Assembly (NCBI RefSeq): GCF_013304825.1
Contig: NZ_JAAWUO010000010.1
Span: 1-64,000, forward strand
Reading direction: 5' to 3'
Length of the DNA: 64,000 nucleotides
Origin: Blautia schinkii
GTDB taxonomy: Bacteria > Bacillota > Clostridia > Lachnospirales > Lachnospiraceae
Below, piece after piece: positions 47,498 through 56,210 of this stretch. The first letter of the stretch is position 1. Each line of letters begins with the position of its first letter. The notes under the pieces were generated by a model, which saw only the letters and a program-made list of their open reading frames with translations, made no database searches and was not told where the DNA came from. Both the position numbers and the translations under genes were made by a program.

Positions 47498-48979
47498 TTA
47501 ATAGTAAATCTGGTTGATACTTCCCGTATTGAGATATATCACACTGTAATAGTAGATTCTCTTGTAGGTCCTGGTTGTATAATGAAGTCCGTCATCTGAA
47601 TCTCTGTCTGTACCAACATAGGAAGCATTGGTTCCATACCCTGTTTTCATCAGCACATTGTAAGTATCAATGTATTTGTAATTTAAAGAAAGACCGGAAT
47701 GGATCTTGCTGTTAAATTCCCGCACCTGTGCCTCTGTGCGGGCACCTTTTCCTGCCTTTGCGATCATGGTACTGTTCAGAGGATTCACTGACATATAGAA
47801 AAGCTTGCAGTTTTTGCTCTTCAGCGTTGATGCAATATCTGTCATATAGCTTACATAATTGCTTACATTAGCCATATCATTCACACCCAGGTTAAAGACG
47901 ACCGCAATCGGAAGTGTACCTTCCGTCTTATTGATTTCTTTCAGAAGCTGTGAATATCCCTCACTCTTGAACCAGCTTAATCCCTGTCCTGCGCTGGCAA
48001 TAAATGAAACTCCGCTGGTAACAGAACTGCTCATCTGTTTGTTCAGCGTTGCATTCATTCCCACTGTACGGGAATCTCCGACAAAAATCACCTTGCTGTA
48101 CTTCATGTTGATCGCCGGACGCGCCATTGTTTCTGAACTGATATCCTTCTCAGTGGCACGATTAAACACTGTTGCGTACAGCGTAGTAGTCTTGCTGATC
48201 TTCAAAAGCTCTCCTGCTTCATAATCCGGTGCTGCCGAAGATCCGCTCCGTTTGGTTTTGGCCCATCCCATAAACGTATATCCTGTACTGTTAGATGCTG
48301 AAGGAAGTTTCAGATAACCGCCCTTTCCAAGAGTAACTGTCTTCCATACTGTTCCGTTTGCCTTACAGAGCTTCACACTTACCGACTGCATCTGTACTGC
48401 ATAATACTTGATATTTCCGGCAATCTTGATCTTGGTCCCGGCCTTCTTCGCTGTAGATGTCTTACCGTTTACACTGGTGGACCATCCAAGGTTTACATAA
48501 CCTGTTCTTGTTGGAACTGACGGCAATGTATAGTACGTACCTTCTTCTACTTTTTTCTGAAGCTTCTTATATGCAGCATTGCTGCTTCCATTTCCAAGAT
48601 AAAAGCTTACTGTATAATATTTACTCTTTCTCCGGACAGCATAGAGTTTCATATCTTTTTTGACTTTCACTCTGGCTCCGGCTTTATATACCACCTTGCT
48701 GCTTCCCTTGGTCGTGGTCCATCCAAGACTCTGATAGCCTACAGCTTTCGGAACTGCCGGAAGCTTGATCCTGGTATTCAGCGTAACATTTCTTGTCAGT
48801 GACGTATACGTCTTGCTTGTACTGGTGCCAGAGTTGTTATTGAACTTCACTGTATATACAAGCTTGCTTGCAGATACCTTCTGTGAAGCTGCCGGCATAA
48901 AGATCAGTGCCATTGCAACAACCGCCAGCAAAAGCCATTTTATACGAAAGGCTTTTCCGGTTCTTTCTGTTTTCTTCAT
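47498..48979 (-). CDS. secreted protein with beta-repeats and SGNH hydrolase domain
   Basis: 493 aa from the ATG at 48979 (AGGAGG upstream). Signal peptide with Ala-rich cleavage (about 1-38, SQKVSASK). Residues 40-270 contain several Listeria-Bacteroides-type (Flg_new) repeats: VKFNNNSGTSTSK, PKAVGYQSLGWTTTKGSSKVVYKAG, VSFYLGNGSSNAAYKK, then PTRTGYVNLGWSTSVNGK. Residues 285-493 form an SGNH/GDSL domain: VIFVGDSRTVGM, FNLGVNDMANVSNY and DGLHYTTRTYKRIYYY. Likely a surface-bound esterase or acyl-carbohydrate hydrolase. Confidence 0.85.
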   Translation of the reverse strand: MKKTERTGKAFRIKWLLLAVVAMALIFMPAASQKVSASKLVYTVKFNNNSGTSTSKTYTSLTRNVTLNTRIKLPAVPKAVGYQSLGWTTTKGSSKVVYKAGARVKVKKDMKLYAVRRKSKYYTVSFYLGNGSSNAAYKKLQKKVEEGTYYTLPSVPTRTGYVNLGWSTSVNGKTSTAKKAGTKIKIAGNIKYYAVQMQSVSVKLCKANGTVWKTVTLGKGGYLKLPSASNSTGYTFMGWAKTKRSGSSAAPDYEAGELLKISKTTTLYATVFNRATEKDISSETMARPAINMKYSKVIFVGDSRTVGMNATLNKQMSSSVTSGVSFIASAGQGLSWFKSEGYSQLLKEINKTEGTLPIAVVFNLGVNDMANVSNYVSYMTDIASTLKSKNCKLFYMSVNPLNSTMIAKAGKGARTEAQVREFNSKIHSGLSLNYKYIDTYNVLMKTGYGTNASYVGTDRDSDDGLHYTTRTYKRIYYYSVIYLNTGSINQIYY

Positions 48980-49084
48980 ATAAATGCTCCTCCTGAAATA
49001 TACATCTGTCATGTTTCATACAGGAAATTCTCTTTCCGGCTGCCACAGCCGGAGATATCAGATTACCGGTCTGCCTCTGAAGCC

Positions 49085-50575
49085 TTACAGAGTGTTGATA
49101 AATCTCATAAATGCATCCCTGCCCTCTGGTGTACATTTATAAACGCCGGCATCCTCCAGAACATGAACAAATACGTTTCCAACTTCCCTGCGGAGAACTT
49201 CCTGGATATTATTTTTGTCAAGTTTCTCATATTTCGGCAGAAATTCTGCAACCCATGCCGCATGCTTCTCGATTTTTTCATTGGAAGCGACATCTCTGCC
49301 ACTTAAGATGTACTCTTCCAGAAGCTCCAGCTCCTCTTTCAGACGTGCCGGAAGAACAGCCAGACCCATAACCTCGATAAGTCCGATGTTCTCTTTCTTA
49401 ATATGGTGATAGCATGCATGTGGATGATAAACACCCAGCGGGTTCTCTTCTGTTGTAATGTTATTACGCAATGTCAGATCCAGCTCAAAAGTATCTCCGA
49501 CTTTACGTGCGATCGGCGTAATTGTATTATGCGGCTCTCCGTCTGTCTCTGCAAAAATAAATGCTGCCTCATCTGTGTAGCTTCTCCAGTTCGCCAGTAC
49601 ATGCGTTGCCAGATCGATCAGTCTCTTCTCATCTTTGCTGCGGATACGCAGAACAGAAAGAGGCCATTTCACAATACCGGCTTCTACATCTTCATATCCC
49701 GGAATCGTCACATGTTTCTCAATCTCAGCCTTGGCCATGGCAAATGTATAATGACCACCCTGGAAATGATCATGGCTTAAGATTGATCCGCCTACGATCG
49801 GAAGGTCTGCATTGGAGCCCAGGAAATAATGTGGAAACAGTTTTACGAAATCAAACAGTTTCACAAATGTATTTCTCTCGATTTTCATTGGTGTATGCTG
49901 GCTGTTGAACACAATACAATGCTCATTATAGTAAACATACGGTGAATACTGGAATCCCCACGGACTGTCATTAACAGTGATCGGAATGATCCTGTGGTTC
50001 TCTCTCGCCGGATGATTGACTCTTCCTGCATAACCTTCATTCTCCGGACAAAGCAGGCATTTCGGATAACTGCTGGATTTTACAAGCTTAGCAGCAGCAA
50101 TCGCCTTCGGGTCTTTCTCCGGTTTGGAAAGGTTGATGGTGATGTCAATCTTACCATACTCACTGTCAACTGTCCACTTCTGGTCTTTTTTAACGCGGTA
50201 GCGTCTGATATAGTTACTGTCCTGGCTCAGCTTATAAAAATAATCGGTAGCCTTCTCCGGGTCTTCCTTATAAGCATCCCAGAACTCTTTCTGAACCTGT
50301 GCCGGACGGGGCATCAGACAATTCATAAGTTTTGTATCAAAAAGATCTCTGTATACAACACTGTCCTCTATAATTCCCCTCTTTACAGCTTCATCCAGAA
50401 GCTCATTCAATACTTCTTCCAAGTCAATTTTAGCATACTCTGTTTCCGGTTCTGTATACTCACTTTCACCAAAAACATCCAGAAGAAGATTCGTCGTATA
50501 GATTCTCTCACACTCCGGTGTGATTCCTCTTTCTACTCCATACTGCACCAGTTTTTTGATACTTTCACTTAACAT
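49085..50575 (-). CDS. galT: UDP-glucose--hexose-1-phosphate uridylyltransferase (class II GalT)
   Basis: 496 aa, the long Firmicutes form. SSYPKCLLCPENEGYAGRVNHPARENHRIIPITV, the active-site SHDHFQGGHYTFAMAKAE and the GVYHPHACYHHIKKENIGLIEVMGLAVLPARLKEEL tail. It exchanges UMP between UDP-glucose and galactose-1-phosphate in the Leloir pathway. No galK or galE lies nearby. Confidence 0.95.
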   Translation of the reverse strand: MLSESIKKLVQYGVERGITPECERIYTTNLLLDVFGESEYTEPETEYAKIDLEEVLNELLDEAVKRGIIEDSVVYRDLFDTKLMNCLMPRPAQVQKEFWDAYKEDPEKATDYFYKLSQDSNYIRRYRVKKDQKWTVDSEYGKIDITINLSKPEKDPKAIAAAKLVKSSSYPKCLLCPENEGYAGRVNHPARENHRIIPITVNDSPWGFQYSPYVYYNEHCIVFNSQHTPMKIERNTFVKLFDFVKLFPHYFLGSNADLPIVGGSILSHDHFQGGHYTFAMAKAEIEKHVTIPGYEDVEAGIVKWPLSVLRIRSKDEKRLIDLATHVLANWRSYTDEAAFIFAETDGEPHNTITPIARKVGDTFELDLTLRNNITTEENPLGVYHPHACYHHIKKENIGLIEVMGLAVLPARLKEELELLEEYILSGRDVASNEKIEKHAAWVAEFLPKYEKLDKNNIQEVLRREVGNVFVHVLEDAGVYKCTPEGRDAFMRFINTL

Positions 50576-50645
50576 TGCATTTTCCCCTTTCCTGTCGCGC
50601 TTTTGCTTCGGCAGACAGGTATTCAGCCTGTCCGCCTTTTATGCT

Positions 50646-50667
50646 AAACGGATAATTCCGTTTCGCT
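50646..50667. repeat. hairpin-repeat head upstream of galT
   Basis: AAACGGA (50646-50652) pairs with TCCGTTT (50657-50663) around TAAT, followed by CGCT. Same pattern as the other small hairpin repeats. It lies between the exported protein gene and galT. Confidence 0.5.
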
Positions 50668-50713
50668 GTCTTTGCTTCATCCCATTATCCATACCCGGAT
50701 CACAGGATCCCCG

Positions 50714-53167
50714 TTACTCTGTAACGTTTTCTATATAGGTCAAAAATACATTTCCTGCACTCTCAAACAATGCCGTGCTGTCATTCATTCCATATGGGCT
50801 TGTCTGCCCTGTTGACGGATCATAAAGATATGTGTTGTATTCATCATAGCCTACGATCACAACACTTGAATTATCCCCTGTTTTTGCAATTACCGGACGC
50901 TGCGCGCTTACCTCGTAAAGAACATTATCAAGGCTGCAGCCTGTAAGATCAATTACAGTTCCCGCATCGCCAAGTCCATCCTGAAGTTCCTGTTTCTTCC
51001 AGTTCGCTGTGCGGATGATCTCCGGTACATCTTCTATATTAAGCTGGATCTTCGTTTTCTTATTTCCCCTCTCCCAGACATACTGCTGTGCACGGTTAAG
51101 TACAACACCGGTCTGATCGTCAGCACGTTTCACAGCTGCTGCCGGATCTGTATAGATACAATCCAGAGATCCATAAGCATAAACATAATAAAGTTCACCC
51201 TGCGGAACCGTTGTATCCAACGTTACAGAGACATCCTCCATACTCTCGATCTTGGAATAAACAAGAAGTGGATCATCTGTTTCCGGCTTTTGGCCTATCG
51301 TGAGACGAATCAGCGTTCCTGCCCGGTTTGTTGTAATCAAAGCCACATCTATCTGACTTCCGGATACCTTCTTATTGTTCATGATATTGTCTTTCTTCTG
51401 GGCTGTATAAGTATTTCCGGATTTTGCAGAAAGTTCGAATTCCATCATTGTTGTACCAACCGTTACATTTGTAATGTAAAGCCCGTCCTGATGGTATTCT
51501 TTTTTCAGTTTTCCTTCAAAACTTTCAATACGGAAAGTACTGATTCCCTCTTTCTCATGACCATTCTCATCTGTGAGGATATCTCCATCTGCAACAATTC
51601 CATAAATAAAATCTTCGTTCATGAATCCAAGTGCACGGAGCTTCTGTCCGCTTTCAGGGGCAATATCCCTTGTCTTCAGGGAATCGAACTCAATCTCTCT
51701 GATCTTTCCTTCATCATCACCTGATGTTATAAGCCATGCTGCATGAGCTTTCGTGTCAGAAACCACAAAACAGTTCTGCTTGATACCTTCCTCAAGAATC
51801 TCAGAAGTTCCTTCCTCTATATTTACCTGATACAGCTTCTGCGCGAAAAGCAAGAACAGCTGATTATCTTTATTTACATAAGTAAGAGTTCCAAGATCTT
51901 CCTTCAGAAATTCGTAGGATTCTGTGCTTGGTATGAAAACCTTCTCCTCAACCACATTCCGGTCACTGTTATAATGGTAAACACAGACACCGCTGTATCC
52001 TTCATGGATTCCTCTGTTCATGTATCCATATAACACAAAATCCACATCTCCATTATCTGCCACTCGAATGATCTTGATGTCATGTTCATTACGCACATAT
52101 CTGGAATCGTTGTTTTCTTCTTTACGGAAACTGAAAATTCTGGTGATCTTACCACCGGCCGGCGCATAGGACCACAGATCTCCATCCTGCTCAAAAACTA
52201 CGATCGTTCCATCACTGTTCGCAGAATAGGTTACATTTTTGTCCCTGACTCCAAGAAGAAGTCCCGCATCTGAAACAACTGTCTGTGACGGATCGAAAAC
52301 TTTCGTAGCGGAACGCTTGAAATCAAGCAGCATGATCCTGGTTTCTGTGTAACGCATACGATAGAATTCCGTAACATCATAGATTTCTGTTTCTCCCTCA
52401 TCATCCTCTGCCGAAACCTGATAGTTCAGTGTAATACTGGCAGTTGTCTCATTAATATCATCAATCAGCGGCACACCTTCCATATAGAGCTTCGGAGCAA
52501 GTGAACCCCAGCTGATATTGGAAAGTCCGGAATTAATAGTAATATTATTGAAATTGGTTCCACCGGAGGTATCTTCTGCCTCCAGATAACCTGTCAGTTT
52601 ATCGGCCTTCTCTTTATCCAGACAATTGGCAGAGAACGTTTTTACAAACTGCAGATAAGATTCTGTATTCAGCTGAGTTCTGGAAACAACTCTTGTATAG
52701 TAATAAACCTCACCTTCGCTGGTATCCAAAGTGATCTGCATGGAATATTCCTGGTTCATTCTCAGGTCACTTCCAATCTCGATCTCTGCACTCAGATAAC
52801 CATTCTCTTCCTTTGTAAGATTCTTGATCTTACGGTTCTCCATGACTTTGCTGCCGTCAGAAGTACGTACCTCATAAGCAAGTCCTGTCACAGAATCCGC
52901 ATAAGGATTAATCTCAAAAGTCAGCTTCTTGGTCGTATCCAGCGGTGTAATACTGCCTCGCATAAAGTCTGTCTGCATAGCCTGTTTATAGCCATACATC
53001 TTATTTGCCTGGGTACTTCCAATTTTTACCATGACTTCCGGAAGCGTAGCATCGTTCATATCCGAGCGGTTATCTGTAGACTGGCTATTCATAAGAAGAG
53101 AACTTCCAGCCACAACCACTACGAAAAGCACCAGTAATACTGCTCCTTTGCATATGATCTTCTTCAT
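50714..53167 (-). CDS. large exported protein with a C39-like end
   Basis: 817 aa. One N-terminal membrane segment (about 7-27), then an exported region of repeated beta blades (e.g. NSDGTIVVFEQDGDLWSYAP, NDGDVDFVLYGYMN) suggesting a propeller with a preceding beta domain. The last ~90 residues (LTGCSLDNVLYEVSAQRPVIAKTG, NSSVVIVGYDEYNTYLYDPSTGQ) look like the second half of a C39/papain-like domain, but Ser-Ser replaces the usual catalytic His region. Family not named. It lies 2 bp downstream of a methyltransferase. Confidence 0.7.
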   Translation of the reverse strand: MKKIICKGAVLLVLFVVVVAGSSLLMNSQSTDNRSDMNDATLPEVMVKIGSTQANKMYGYKQAMQTDFMRGSITPLDTTKKLTFEINPYADSVTGLAYEVRTSDGSKVMENRKIKNLTKEENGYLSAEIEIGSDLRMNQEYSMQITLDTSEGEVYYYTRVVSRTQLNTESYLQFVKTFSANCLDKEKADKLTGYLEAEDTSGGTNFNNITINSGLSNISWGSLAPKLYMEGVPLIDDINETTASITLNYQVSAEDDEGETEIYDVTEFYRMRYTETRIMLLDFKRSATKVFDPSQTVVSDAGLLLGVRDKNVTYSANSDGTIVVFEQDGDLWSYAPAGGKITRIFSFRKEENNDSRYVRNEHDIKIIRVADNGDVDFVLYGYMNRGIHEGYSGVCVYHYNSDRNVVEEKVFIPSTESYEFLKEDLGTLTYVNKDNQLFLLFAQKLYQVNIEEGTSEILEEGIKQNCFVVSDTKAHAAWLITSGDDEGKIREIEFDSLKTRDIAPESGQKLRALGFMNEDFIYGIVADGDILTDENGHEKEGISTFRIESFEGKLKKEYHQDGLYITNVTVGTTMMEFELSAKSGNTYTAQKKDNIMNNKKVSGSQIDVALITTNRAGTLIRLTIGQKPETDDPLLVYSKIESMEDVSVTLDTTVPQGELYYVYAYGSLDCIYTDPAAAVKRADDQTGVVLNRAQQYVWERGNKKTKIQLNIEDVPEIIRTANWKKQELQDGLGDAGTVIDLTGCSLDNVLYEVSAQRPVIAKTGDNSSVVIVGYDEYNTYLYDPSTGQTSPYGMNDSTALFESAGNVFLTYIENVTE

Positions 53168-53168
53168 G

Positions 53169-54335
53169 TCATTCTCCCTTCTGTGAGATCGACTCTTCCG
53201 GATAAAGAAGACGATCCAGAGTAGGATTTACATGAAGTGCTTTCATAGACTCAGCAAAACTGTCTCTGCTCTTTTTCTTTCCGGTTTTTACTGCACGGAT
53301 CAGAATGTTCTTAGGTGTATGTTCCATATCAATAAATTCCAGAAGCTGAGTCTCATAACCTTTACTCTCAAGAAGTTCTGCCCGAAAACCATCTGTGATC
53401 AGCGCTGCCATCCTCTCTTTCAGGATACCGTAGCGCATAACAGGCTGCAGCACATCATTTCTGATCTGTCTGTTCAGTTCATGCTGGCAGCATGGAACGG
53501 ACAAAATCACCTGTGCTCCCCATTCCACAGCCTTTGCCAGAGCAAAATCAGTAGCTGTATCGCAGGCATGAAGCGTAACAACCATATCTACAGAAGATAC
53601 GCCTTCATAACCGGCAATATCTCCCTGATAAAAATGAAGCTTCTCATAGCCGTAAGATCTGGCCAGCTCACTGCAGTGACGGATCACATCTTCCTTCAGG
53701 TCAAGGCCTATGATATTCACATCAAATCCCTCCAGCTCCCGGAGGTAATAGTACATTGCAAAAGTCAGGTAAGATTTCCCGCAGCCAAAATCCAGGATAG
53801 TGATCTCCCTGTCTTTCGGAAGTTTCGGAAGAATATCACGGATAAATTCCAGAAAACGGTTAATCTGGCGGAATTTATCATACCTGGAAGCTACAATCTT
53901 TCCATCTTTTGTCATAACTCCCAGATCTACCAGAAACGGAGCTGCAGTTCCTTCTTTCAGAATATACTGCTTCACACGATTATGCGGAGCGATCTTCGCA
54001 TTCTGTACAGCTTCGTGGTGCTTCGTCTTAATGGTTGCCTTGCCTTTTTTACTGATAAGAATGCTTCCGTCCTGTCTGCGTCCTGTTGTCTGCAGCTGAC
54101 GAAATTCCTCCATGGAGCTCTCCAGATAATCAATAATCTCTTCTCTTGAATAATTCTTATGATAAACCTTAGGGCCTTCTGTCATAGAGGCCTGGTAGCA
54201 AATCTTTCCTTTCAGCTCCACAGGACGAAGCTTCACCTTTGAAGGGCCTTCGCCAGTCCTGCGGCCGCTTAAAACAGCCTGGATCAGCTGTTCATTAATT
54301 TGTTCTTCTAAAAATTCCCTTATTGTTTTCATCAT
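53169..54335 (-). CDS. class I SAM-dependent methyltransferase
   Basis: 388 aa. A long N-terminal helical/beta domain (1-150, including GKATIKTKHHEAVQNAKIAPHNR) precedes a Rossmann methyltransferase: ILDFGCGKSYLTFAMYYYL (motif I), VNIIGLDLKEDVIRHC, MVVTLHACDTATDFAL and ILSVPCCQHELNRQI. This matches the GSTCD-like methyltransferase group (Methyltransf_32 type); an RNA substrate is suspected. Tightly linked (1 bp) to the large exported protein gene. Confidence 0.85.
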   Translation of the reverse strand: MMKTIREFLEEQINEQLIQAVLSGRRTGEGPSKVKLRPVELKGKICYQASMTEGPKVYHKNYSREEIIDYLESSMEEFRQLQTTGRRQDGSILISKKGKATIKTKHHEAVQNAKIAPHNRVKQYILKEGTAAPFLVDLGVMTKDGKIVASRYDKFRQINRFLEFIRDILPKLPKDREITILDFGCGKSYLTFAMYYYLRELEGFDVNIIGLDLKEDVIRHCSELARSYGYEKLHFYQGDIAGYEGVSSVDMVVTLHACDTATDFALAKAVEWGAQVILSVPCCQHELNRQIRNDVLQPVMRYGILKERMAALITDGFRAELLESKGYETQLLEFIDMEHTPKNILIRAVKTGKKKSRDSFAESMKALHVNPTLDRLLYPEESISQKGE

Positions 54336-54393
54336 ATTCCCATTATATTCATTTTCTATTTTCCTGTATATGGACAGATGTTAGCAGAATCTG

Positions 54394-54768
54394 TCATAAC
54401 ACGCGACATTGTCTGCATCTGCGCCGTCTGCACCGTCTTCTGGAAATCTCCTGGTAGACTAGCACTTCGATCAGATCGTCCAGAAAACTTCCTGGCATCT
54501 CCTGCGCACTGGTGTCAGAAGATATTTCTTCTTTTACCTGGCTGCATATATGATACAGCATGAAACGATCCGGACATTCATCATAAAGCCGGCTGCCTTC
54601 ATAATCCAGAAGCTGGCACTGTGCTTCTGCTTTCTCCTGGATCTTTCTGGCTGTATCCGGATAATAAGATTTCATCAGGTCAAATTCTCTTTCCTGCTCT
54701 CTCTCTTCATTATAAAAACCAGGATTTCCCTGTGCAGCATAAAACGGATAAAACTCTTGATAAAGCAT
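54394..54768 (-). CDS. small hypothetical protein with Arg/Cys-rich tail
   Basis: 124 aa, not recognised. Mostly helical and acidic: EREQEREFDLMKSYYPDTARKIQEKAEAQ, then MPGSFLDDLIEVLVYQEIS. The last residues RRRCRRRRCRQCRVL form a basic, Cys-containing tail that could bind nucleic acid or metal. Lies between mtnN and the methyltransferase on the same strand, so perhaps co-transcribed. The ATG has no strong Shine-Dalgarno. Confidence 0.6.
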   Translation of the reverse strand: MLYQEFYPFYAAQGNPGFYNEEREQEREFDLMKSYYPDTARKIQEKAEAQCQLLDYEGSRLYDECPDRFMLYHICSQVKEEISSDTSAQEMPGSFLDDLIEVLVYQEISRRRCRRRRCRQCRVL

Positions 54769-54846
54769 AACTATTCTGCTGTCCTCTCACTGTTATCTCT
54801 TACAGTATATGCAGCAGAAATATGACGGTGCTTCTTTTATCCGGCC

Positions 54847-55548
54847 TTAAGCCATACGTTTCAGCATTCCCTGAGTCAGACGGACACTGTGCTCAATGGC
54901 AAGTTTCTCAAAAGCAGGGTAATCCATATTTGCACTGTTATCAGCTTTATCTGAAATCGCACGGATGATCAGAAACGGAATCCCATTAAGTGCTGCTGCC
55001 TGTCCGATCGCTGCGCCTTCCATCTCAACTGCATATGCGCTGAACTCTTTTACAATATTATCTTTCACTCCCTGATCACATACAAACTGGTCTCCGGAAG
55101 CGATTCTGCCTTCAAATACCTGGATCTCCGGATTTACCTCTGCACACACCTCATGAGCGATCTTACGAAGACCCTCATCGGCCTGGAAGGAAAACTCTTT
55201 CATCTGTGGAATCTGTCCCTTGGGATAACCAAAACCTGTCGCATCCATGTCATGGTGAAGTACATCTGTGGAAAGAACAATATCACCAATATTGATATCA
55301 TTATTCAGACTTCCTGCAATACCTGTATTGATCACAGCCTCAACCTGGAAAAGATCTGCAAGAATCTGTGTACACATACCTGCATTTACCTTACCGATTC
55401 CGGACTGTACTACAACTACCTTCTTGTCTTCCAGAATACCCTCATAAAAATCCATTCCTGCTCTTGTTGTGATCTTTACATTCTCCATGACCTCTTTCAG
55501 TCTGGCAACTTCCTGTTCCATTGCACCTATGATTCCAACGCATTTCAT
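54847..55548 (-). CDS. mtnN: 5'-methylthioadenosine/S-adenosylhomocysteine nucleosidase
   Basis: 233 aa from the ATG at 55548 (GAGAGG 11 bp upstream; an upstream TTG is too close). VGIIGAMEQEVARLKE, VVVQSGIGKVNAGMCTQIL, INTGIAGSLNNDINIGDIVLSTDVLHHDMDATGFGY, VEMEGAAIGQAA and ISDKAD with the catalytic Asp. It recycles methylthioadenosine and adenosylhomocysteine, the by-product of methyltransferases such as the one downstream. Confidence 0.95.
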   Translation of the reverse strand: MKCVGIIGAMEQEVARLKEVMENVKITTRAGMDFYEGILEDKKVVVVQSGIGKVNAGMCTQILADLFQVEAVINTGIAGSLNNDINIGDIVLSTDVLHHDMDATGFGYPKGQIPQMKEFSFQADEGLRKIAHEVCAEVNPEIQVFEGRIASGDQFVCDQGVKDNIVKEFSAYAVEMEGAAIGQAAALNGIPFLIIRAISDKADNSANMDYPAFEKLAIEHSVRLTQGMLKRMA

Positions 55549-55665
55549 AATTGTCAAATCCTCTCTTTCTGCCTGTATGTTATAGTACCAGATGGGCTAA
55601 AATTTTCTTTCTGGCATCTCATTTTCTTTTTCTACAACGTTCATTATAACAAATTTTATTTTTTA

Positions 55666-55694
55666 TGGAAACTTTTTTTCGGAGATGATATAAT
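55666..55694 (+). promoter_or_regulatory. promoter upstream of the TSCPD gene
   Basis: TGGAAA (55666-55671), 17 bp, TATAAT (55689-55694). Transcripts from it would carry the MITE-like element in their leader. Confidence 0.5.
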
Positions 55695-55700
55695 CATTGA

Positions 55701-55862
55701 CGTATATCGGTTACTGTTCACTGGTAATATCCCGCGAGGTGTTTTTTGTGAACGAAGGTCACAGAAAACCCGAGACATGCCGCGCGAATTTATGCGATAA
55801 GCATAAATTCTGTGCATCGCGAAGCGTGTTGCTGAGAACGGAGTGAACAGTAACGTATATCG
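55701..55862. repeat. MITE-like element with 12-bp inverted ends
   Basis: TTACTGTTCACT (55711-55722) is mirrored by AGTGAACAGTAA (55842-55853), with near-matching CGTATATCG just outside. Inside, GAATTTATGC/GCATAAATTC forms a hairpin. No frame of note. Such short non-autonomous intergenic elements are common in clostridial genomes. Only one copy seen in this window. Confidence 0.7.
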
Positions 55863-55894
55863 TATTAATAAATATCAAAATGGAGGTAAATAGA

Positions 55895-56143
55895 ATGGTT
55901 TATAAGACAAAAGGTGTCTGCGCTCAGGGAATTGAGTTCGAGATCGATGATAATAAGAAAGTTCACAACATAAAATTCACAGGCGGCTGCTCCGGAAATA
56001 CCCAGGGTGTCGCTCAGCTTGCAGAAGGTATGGATGCAGATGAGGTTATCAGCCGTCTGGAAGGTATCCGCTGCGGTTTCAAGCCAACTTCATGTCCGGA
56101 TCAGCTCGCTAAGGCTATCCGCGAGGCTATTGGAGAGAATTAA
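55895..56143 (+). CDS. TSCPD domain protein (TIGR03905 type)
   Basis: 82 aa from the ATG at 55895 (GGAGGT upstream). VCAQGIEFEIDDNKKVHNIKFTGGCSGNTQGVAQLAEGM and IRCGFKPTSCPDQLAKAIREA; the TSCPD segment near the end is also found at the C-terminus of class II ribonucleotide reductases (NrdJ). Four Cys could bind metal. Standalone TSCPD proteins have no settled function. Ends at a strong terminator. Confidence 0.85.
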   Translation: MVYKTKGVCAQGIEFEIDDNKKVHNIKFTGGCSGNTQGVAQLAEGMDADEVISRLEGIRCGFKPTSCPDQLAKAIREAIGEN

Positions 56144-56166
56144 GAGAATTCCTTGTAATATTTCGG

Positions 56167-56210
56167 GCACACTGTCAGCGAATAATCCCTGACAGTGTGC
56201 TCTTTTTATT
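56167..56210 (+). terminator. terminator of the TSCPD gene
   Basis: GCACACTGTCAG (56167-56178) pairs with CTGACAGTGTGC (56189-56200), followed by TCTTTTTATT. It overlaps the start of the 3' end of the convergent gene. Confidence 0.92.
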
